9,665 nt of DNA from an uncultured Pseudomonadota bacterium (lineage in GTDB: Bacteria; Pseudomonadota; Gammaproteobacteria; Burkholderiales; SG8-39), in NCBI GenBank assembly GCA_903864555.1, contig CAIPGJ010000657.1, forward strand, positions 1 to 9,665, in the 5' to 3' direction. Shown here in pieces: positions 6,414-9,665 of the stretch (within the stretch, counting starts at the first letter, position 1; each line of letters opens with the position of its first letter). The translations under genes and the position numbers were made by a program. The notes beneath the pieces are model-generated. The model saw only the letters and a program-made list of their open reading frames with translations. It was not told the origin of the DNA and searched no databases.

Positions 6414-6453
6414 ATGTTTCCCCGTGTTTCCCAGTGTTTCCCTAGGGAAACAC
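6414..6453. repeat. Four 10-bp units in helical register ending in a perfect 20-bp palindrome
   Basis: Three tandem units start at 6414, 6424 and 6434 (ATGTTTCCCC, GTGTTTCCCA, GTGTTTCCCT). A fourth, inverted unit, AGGGAAACAC, starts at 6444. The last two together form a perfect palindrome centred between 6443 and 6444. The exact 10-bp spacing puts every unit on the same face of the helix, as expected for cooperative protein binding. A degenerate unit, ATGTTTCCTC, lies at 6487-6496, out of register. No known operator is recognised. Confidence 0.6.
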
Positions 6454-6512
6454 GGATCAAGTCATGACTCGAAGATAGTCGTTCAAATGTTTCCTCTAAA
6501 GTGGGGGGATAG

Positions 6513-6535
6513 ACAAGGGGGCGTAGCCCCCTTGT
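6513..6535 (-). terminator. Terminator-like hairpin of the CoA-transferase gene
   Basis: ACAAGGGGGC (6513-6522) and GCCCCCTTGT (6526-6535) are exact complements, 10 bp with a 3-base loop, 11 bases after the CoA-transferase stop codon on the minus strand. The stem is strong and GC-rich; the trailing tract (CTAT) is only weakly T-rich. The best reading is an intrinsic terminator that separates the crotonase/CoA-transferase unit from the Bug receptor 3 unit. Confidence 0.6.
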
Positions 6536-6546
6536 TCAGTCCATCC

Positions 6547-7797
6547 CTAGATGGCCCCGGCGTTTCTCAAGGCCAGGATATCTGCATCCGTCTTGTTCAG
6601 CACAGCCTTCAGGACTTCCTCGGTATGCTGGCCCAGCAGTGGTGGCGGTGCATAGCTCACCGGGCTGTCCGGCAGGCGCAGCGGGCTGGCCATGAGCTTC
6701 ATGTCCGATTTCCTGGGATGCTTGACGCTGACCACCATTTTCCGGTGCAGCACCTGCGGATCCTCGAAAACCTCGGGAAGCTCATTGAACTTGCCCGCCA
6801 CCACCACTGCCTTCTCGAGATCTTCCAGCACCTGTTTCACCGTGAAACGCGAAAAGCACCGTTCCAGCACCACGCGCAATGCGTCCCTGTGCTCGACGCG
6901 ATTCTTCTTGGAGGTGAAGCGTGGGTCGGTGATCAGTTCCGGACAGCCTATGGTCTGGCACAGGCGGGCAAACTGGCCTTCATTGCCGACCACCAGCATG
7001 ATGGCTCCATCAGCGCAGCGGTACATGCCGCTGGGGGCATTGCCGTTGGTGTCGGTCCCCAGCCGCTGCGGCACTTCCCCCGCATCCAGATAAGTGATGG
7101 CACACATGGACAAGGCCGCCACGGCCGAATCCAGCAAGGCCAGGTCGATGTGCTGGCCGCGGCCTGTGGCCTGCCGCTGGAACAGGGCAGCCAGAATGGC
7201 ACTGGAGCCATTCTGTGCAGTCAGGATGTCGATGATGGATGGCCCCACCTTGACCGGCCCGCCGCCCGGCTTTTCGTCGGGGTTGCCGGTCACCGCCATG
7301 AGCCCCCCCATGGCCTGGAGGATGGGATCGTAGGCCGGCCGGCTGCGATAGGGGCCGGTCTGGCCGAAACCGGTGATCGAGCAGTACACCAGCCTGGGAT
7401 TAATGGCGCTCAGCTGCTCATAACCCAGTCCACGGCGCGCCAGGTCGCCCGCCTTGTAATTCTCGATCAGCACATCGCAGCAGGCGGCAAACTCCTTGAT
7501 CAAGGCCTGCCCTTGCGGGTGTGCGATATCAACCGTGATGGATTTCTTGCTTCGGTTGAAACTGGTGAAGAAAGCCGACTGGTCGGTGGCACGGCCCTCG
7601 TCATCGGTGATCATGGGCATGCTGTAGCGGAATTCGTCGCCCTTGATGGGACGTTCCACCTTGATGACCTCGGCGCCCAGATCGGCCAGCAATTGGCCGG
7701 TCATGGGTGCCGCCAGCACGCGCCCCATGTCCAGCACCCGAATGCCGGATAGCGCCTTGCCGGGCTTGCCGTCCGCTGCCGTGGATTGTGCGTTCAT
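6547..7797 (-). CDS. CaiB/BaiF (class III) CoA-transferase
   Basis: The product has 416 residues, a usual length for family III CoA-transferases such as formyl-CoA transferase. Landmarks are LSGIRVLDMGRVLAAPMTGQ (16-35), LADLGAEVIKVERP (37-50), FNRSKKSITVDI (80-91), DVLIENYKAGDLARRGLGY (108-126) and SITGFGQTGPY (140-150). RPAYD gives the catalytic Asp at 157, which forms the acyl anhydride and CoA-thioester intermediates in this family. The C-terminal part has GRGQHIDLALLDS and LLGQHTEEVL. It moves CoA from a thioester such as succinyl-CoA to a free carboxylic acid in the cytoplasm; the acid cannot be read from sequence. ATG 7797 is preceded by AGGA nine bases upstream. The gene lies 137 bp after the crotonase and is probably co-transcribed with it. 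Confidence 0.95.
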   Translation of the reverse strand: MNAQSTAADGKPGKALSGIRVLDMGRVLAAPMTGQLLADLGAEVIKVERPIKGDEFRYSMPMITDDEGRATDQSAFFTSFNRSKKSITVDIAHPQGQALIKEFAACCDVLIENYKAGDLARRGLGYEQLSAINPRLVYCSITGFGQTGPYRSRPAYDPILQAMGGLMAVTGNPDEKPGGGPVKVGPSIIDILTAQNGSSAILAALFQRQATGRGQHIDLALLDSAVAALSMCAITYLDAGEVPQRLGTDTNGNAPSGMYRCADGAIMLVVGNEGQFARLCQTIGCPELITDPRFTSKKNRVEHRDALRVVLERCFSRFTVKQVLEDLEKAVVVAGKFNELPEVFEDPQVLHRKMVVSVKHPRKSDMKLMASPLRLPDSPVSYAPPPLLGQHTEEVLKAVLNKTDADILALRNAGAI

Positions 7798-7872
7798 GCT
7801 TGTCTGTCCTGCCTATACGCCTCGTCCGGTGCAACCGAAACGAAGACGCCATGGATGGCGTCGCAGCGGCCT

Positions 7873-7910
7873 GCTCACCAGTGCCCGGTACCCGTCGGAC
7901 ACTGGTGAGC
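7873..7910. repeat. 11-bp inverted repeat between crotonase and CoA-transferase genes
   Basis: GCTCACCAGTG (7873-7883) and CACTGGTGAGC (7900-7910) are exact complements around a 16-base loop that itself contains GGTACC. The stem can lengthen imperfectly on both sides (GCGGC with GCCGC). In the mRNA it would form a stable hairpin between the two coding regions. No T run follows, so an RNA-processing or attenuation element is as likely as a terminator; a protein-binding palindrome is also possible. Confidence 0.5.
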
Positions 7911-7934
7911 GGTCGCCGCGATCTAGTGAAAGGG

Positions 7935-8762
7935 CTAGCGCCCCTTGTAGACGCCCTTGCGCTTCTCGCGGAAGGCACGCGCAGCCTCGACGTGATCTTC
8001 CGAATTGGCGGTGATCACTTCGAGGGGAACGGCCGCGTCGAAATTGGCGCTGACCTGGTTGATCAGCGGCGCATTGATGGCGCGCTTGGTCCACTGCACG
8101 GCGCGGGGCGGTTGCGAAGCAAGCATTTCAGCGAATTCCTGCACCGTCCGGTCCAGGTCCGCTTCCGGAACACAGTGATTGCACAGCCCCAGTTCCGCCG
8201 CCTTCTGGCCGGTCATCAGCTCGCCCTTCCACAGGTACTCCTTCTGGCGGTTGACCCCCATCAGCATGCCCCACAGTGCGGAGCCGCCATCGGCCGCGAC
8301 CAGGCCCATCTTCACGTGGGTGTCGCCAATGATCGCCGTGTCGGAGATGAAGCTGACATCGCAGGCAGCAACCAGAGAAGCCCCCAGACCCACTGCAGCG
8401 CCATTGACCTTGGCGATGATGGGCTTGTCACATTCCATGATCTTGGTGACCGTGGTCTTGACGTCACGCAGCCAGTTGAGCGACTTGTCCATCGGATCCT
8501 GTTTGGCTGCGGCAAAGGCAGCCACGTCGCCACCGGCGCAGAAGGCCTTCCCGGCGCCGGTAAAGATGACGCAGCGGATGCGATCGTCAACGTGGACCTT
8601 TTCCCAGATATCGATGAGCTCGCCATGCCATTGGGGAATGAAGGCATTGCGCTTCTCCGGACGATTCAGGGTCACCGTCATGATGCCCAGACCCTTGTCG
8701 TCCATTTCGGTCTTGATGAGTTCGTAGCTGTATGTGGGATTGCGTCCGAGACGATCTACCAT
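7935..8762 (-). CDS. Enoyl-CoA hydratase/isomerase (crotonase) family protein with atypical active site
   Basis: The product has 275 residues, typical for crotonases, with GGAGGAG seven bases before ATG 8762. The fold is clear: VTLNRPEKRNAF (30-41), the first oxyanion-hole segment AFCAGGDVAAF (73-83), the second at NGAAVGLGASLVAACD (120-135), and THVKMGLVAADGG (148-160). The two glutamates of classical enoyl-CoA hydratase (E144 and E164 in the rat enzyme) align with S129 and H149, so plain hydration by the standard mechanism is unlikely. D158 in the VAADGG segment is a candidate acid/base. Crotonases with such changes perform isomerisation, hydrolysis, dehalogenation or C-C cleavage of acyl-CoAs. 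It heads the minus-strand unit, directly across from the regulator, and presumably acts on the CoA-transferase product. Confidence 0.93.
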   Translation of the reverse strand: MVDRLGRNPTYSYELIKTEMDDKGLGIMTVTLNRPEKRNAFIPQWHGELIDIWEKVHVDDRIRCVIFTGAGKAFCAGGDVAAFAAAKQDPMDKSLNWLRDVKTTVTKIMECDKPIIAKVNGAAVGLGASLVAACDVSFISDTAIIGDTHVKMGLVAADGGSALWGMLMGVNRQKEYLWKGELMTGQKAAELGLCNHCVPEADLDRTVQEFAEMLASQPPRAVQWTKRAINAPLINQVSANFDAAVPLEVITANSEDHVEAARAFREKRKGVYKGR

Positions 8763-8786
8763 GGTGAATCTCCTCCGTTTGACTTG

Positions 8787-8814
8787 TTGTATGAAGTATC
8801 TTTGATACTATATT
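8787..8814 (+). promoter_or_regulatory. Putative sigma70 promoter of the GntR regulator
   Basis: TTGTAT (8787-8792) and TATATT (8809-8814) lie 16 bp apart and fit -35/-10 hexamers, giving a start near 8821 and a leader of roughly 46 bases. TTGACT at 8779-8784 with GATACT at 8804-8809 (19 bp apart) is a weaker alternative. The spacer contains the palindrome at 8795-8809. Confidence 0.5.
8795..8809. promoter_or_regulatory. Palindromic operator candidate in the divergent promoter region
   Basis: AGTATC (8795-8800) and GATACT (8804-8809) are exact complements around TTT. The site sits inside the spacer of the regulator promoter and over the -10/start region of the crotonase promoter. This is the usual place for a GntR-family autoregulatory operator that controls both directions. 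The specific protein is inferred from adjacency only. Confidence 0.5.
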
Positions 8815-8835
8815 GGGAAGCCAAGTCTTGTACAA
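8807..8835 (-). promoter_or_regulatory. Putative sigma70 promoter of the crotonase/CoA-transferase unit
   Basis: On the minus strand TTGTAC (8835-8830) and TATAGT (8812-8807) are exactly 17 bp apart, the best spacing for sigma70. The transcript would start near 8800, leaving a leader of about 38 bases with a strong GGAGGAG ribosome site. Palindromes overlap both hexamers. Confidence 0.6.
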
Positions 8836-8836
8836 G
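8827..8836. promoter_or_regulatory. Second palindrome, CTTGTACAAG, over the crotonase -35
   Basis: CTTGTACAAG is a perfect 10-bp palindrome containing GT and AC half-sites, the general pattern of GntR/FCD operators. It covers the -35 hexamer of the minus-strand promoter and lies in the 5' leader of the regulator. Its centre is 29.5 bp from that of the AGTATC/GATACT site, close to three helical turns. Confidence 0.4.
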
Positions 8837-8866
8837 CGACTCCTACACAGTGAGTTCCCGCCCCGC

Positions 8867-9562
8867 ATGAATCCGGTCCGCCGACTCGAAGGTCCCGTCA
8901 CCCTGCGTGACCGCGCCCTGGAAACCCTGCGCAATCAGATCATTGACTGCACATTGCCACCAGGCATGATGATCAAGGACGAGGAACTCGCAGCGCAGTT
9001 GGGCATCTCCAAGACCCCTTTGCGCGAAGCGCTCATGCAGTTGTCGGCCGAAGGACTGGTGGACATGCCGGCCAACCGGCCGAAACGGATAGCCCCACTG
9101 ACCCGCCGCGCCCTGCGGGAGATCCACCTTATCTATCAATTGCTGCGCGAAAAAGCCTATGCGCTGGGCCTTGCCCAATTGAGCAATGAGAATCTGCTGG
9201 AGATGGAACAAGCCATGCAGCGGCAGAAACTGGCGCTGGACCGACAAAACTGGGCGGAGTCCGCCCGCCAGGGGCGCAGCTTCCATGAAGTGGTGGTCAG
9301 AGCCGCTGATAATGAGGAACTTTACCGCCTGACCCGGCAATACACCCACGCCATAGACCGCGTGTCCATCATGCTGCGCCCGGCGCAGGATCGTATCGGC
9401 AACCACAAGATCAACCTAGCCATCCTGGAAGCCGTGCGCAATCATCAGCCGGAGAAAGCCTCGCAACTCATGCTGACCCAGGCACAGCAACTGACGCCCC
9501 TCATTGAATCGCTGCCGGAAACGGCCCGCATCAATGACGACCGCCCTGCAATATCGGCCTAG
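8867..9562 (+). CDS. GntR-family transcriptional regulator, FCD subfamily
   Basis: From ATG 8867 the protein has 231 residues. An upstream in-frame TTG at 8813 would overlap the promoter and add unconserved residues, so it is rejected; the ribosome site before ATG is weak (GTGAG). Residues 11-78 form the GntR winged helix: LRDRALETLRNQIIDCTLPPG (13-33), the recognition region EELAAQLGISKTPLREALMQLSAEGLV (39-65), then a wing. Residues about 83-215 are the helical FCD effector domain. By eye the usual FCD metal ligands Asp, His, His, His align with G136, H140, N183 and Q205, so only one is kept. It is divergent from the crotonase and probably represses that unit and itself until an acid intermediate binds. 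Confidence 0.92.
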   Translation: MNPVRRLEGPVTLRDRALETLRNQIIDCTLPPGMMIKDEELAAQLGISKTPLREALMQLSAEGLVDMPANRPKRIAPLTRRALREIHLIYQLLREKAYALGLAQLSNENLLEMEQAMQRQKLALDRQNWAESARQGRSFHEVVVRAADNEELYRLTRQYTHAIDRVSIMLRPAQDRIGNHKINLAILEAVRNHQPEKASQLMLTQAQQLTPLIESLPETARINDDRPAISA

Positions 9563-9575
9563 CAGTTTGTTGAAT

Positions 9576-9604
9576 TTATCCCGTGATTGGGTAAACGGGG
9601 ATAA
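9576..9604 (+). terminator. Imperfect hairpin after the regulator gene
   Basis: TTATCCCGT (9576-9584) pairs with ACGGGGATAA (9595-9604) with one bulged G, around a 10-base loop, starting 13 bases after the stop codon at 9562. No T run follows, so a terminator role is tentative. Confidence 0.35.
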
Positions 9605-9665
9605 GGGTGAAACGTTAAAGGTGTAATTGAACAGCAATTGAAGGTGTGACGCAGATGCGTGGACC
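9605..9665. other. Right-edge non-coding stretch
   Basis: No feature can be supported in the last 61 bases. An ATG at 9655 with AAGGTG ahead of it might begin another gene, but only three full codons are in the window. Confidence 0.3.

Larger units (their letters stand above)
6146..6546. other. 401-bp non-coding gap rich in inverted and direct repeats
   Basis: No convincing gene lies here. Reading left to right it holds: a hairpin GCGAGG/CCTCGC (6177-6197), the palindrome GCAGGCCTGC (6271-6280), GGCA/TGCC (6282-6295), two mutually exclusive hairpins (6358-6393), four 10-bp units ending in a 20-bp palindrome (6414-6453), a degenerate extra unit (6487-6496) and the CoA-transferase terminator (6513-6535). 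I found no strong sigma70 or sigma54 promoter for the minus strand by eye. Candidate roles are a complex promoter/operator for Bug receptor 3, a small RNA, or a non-autonomous repeat element. Confidence 0.7.

Noticed and set aside
5120..6445. 441-codon plus-strand open frame over Bug receptor 3
   Set aside because: It is antisense to a complete Bug gene with signal peptide and Shine-Dalgarno sequence; low-complexity H/R/G-rich translation typical of a shadow.
6414..6453. CRISPR-like array
   Set aside because: Units are contiguous 10-mers with no spacers, so this is not a CRISPR array.
6424..7752. 442-codon plus-strand open frame over the CoA-transferase
   Set aside because: It is antisense to a full-length CaiB/BaiF protein with its catalytic Asp; no support for coding on this strand.
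8813..8866. TTG start of the GntR regulator at 8813
   Set aside because: It lies within the predicted -10 of the regulator's own promoter, and the added residues do not resemble a GntR N terminus.
7707..8870. 387-codon plus-strand open frame over the crotonase
   Set aside because: It is antisense to a complete crotonase and runs through the divergent promoter region.
9655..9665. Start of another gene at ATG 9655
   Set aside because: Only three full codons remain before the window ends, too little to support a call.

Overview
This is a GC-rich window that looks like a chromosomal catabolic region of a betaproteobacterium, most likely Burkholderiales (Bordetella/Achromobacter/Alcaligenaceae or Comamonadaceae type). 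The main clue is three Bug/TctC-type periplasmic solute-binding proteins in one locus, a family strongly expanded in that order. The organism call is an inference from gene content; no ribosomal or other marker gene is present.

Layout. Nine genes are visible. Eight lie on the minus strand and read from right to left: a crotonase-fold protein (7935-8762), a CaiB/BaiF CoA-transferase (6547-7797), a 401-bp non-coding gap rich in inverted and direct repeats, Bug receptor 3 (5162-6145), Bug receptor 2 (4104-5090), a 455-residue FAD monooxygenase (2686-4053), a 181-bp structured gap, a two-domain VOC protein (1638-2504), Bug receptor 1 (536-1552), and the first 177 codons of a second FAD monooxygenase that leaves the window at base 1. 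A GntR/FCD-family regulator (8867-9562) is transcribed divergently from the crotonase. Their shared 104-bp intergenic region carries back-to-back sigma70-like promoters and two palindromes that overlap them.

How the genes may work together (inference). The two monooxygenases resemble the 2,6-dihydroxypyridine 3-monooxygenase branch of the FAD-dependent aromatic hydroxylases. The VOC protein carries a complete H/H/H/E metal-ligand set and could be a ring-cleavage or isomerase-type step. The CoA-transferase and crotonase would activate and process the resulting carboxylic acid. The Bug proteins would capture the extracellular acid, and the FCD regulator would sense an intermediate. No TctA/TctB membrane subunits are in the window. 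The substrate cannot be read from the sequence; an N-heteroaromatic or other hydroxylated aromatic acid is the best guess.

Most notable. (1) A Bug gene directly followed by a FAD monooxygenase gene occurs twice, with paralogous monooxygenases. (2) Four 10-bp units (GTGTTTCCCN type) lie in exact 10-bp register and end in a perfect 20-bp palindrome, within a non-coding gap full of alternative hairpins. (3) The crotonase has lost both classical catalytic glutamates. (4) The FCD regulator appears to lack three of the four usual metal ligands. (5) A similar hairpin element lies on each side of the Bug3-Bug2-monooxygenase block.
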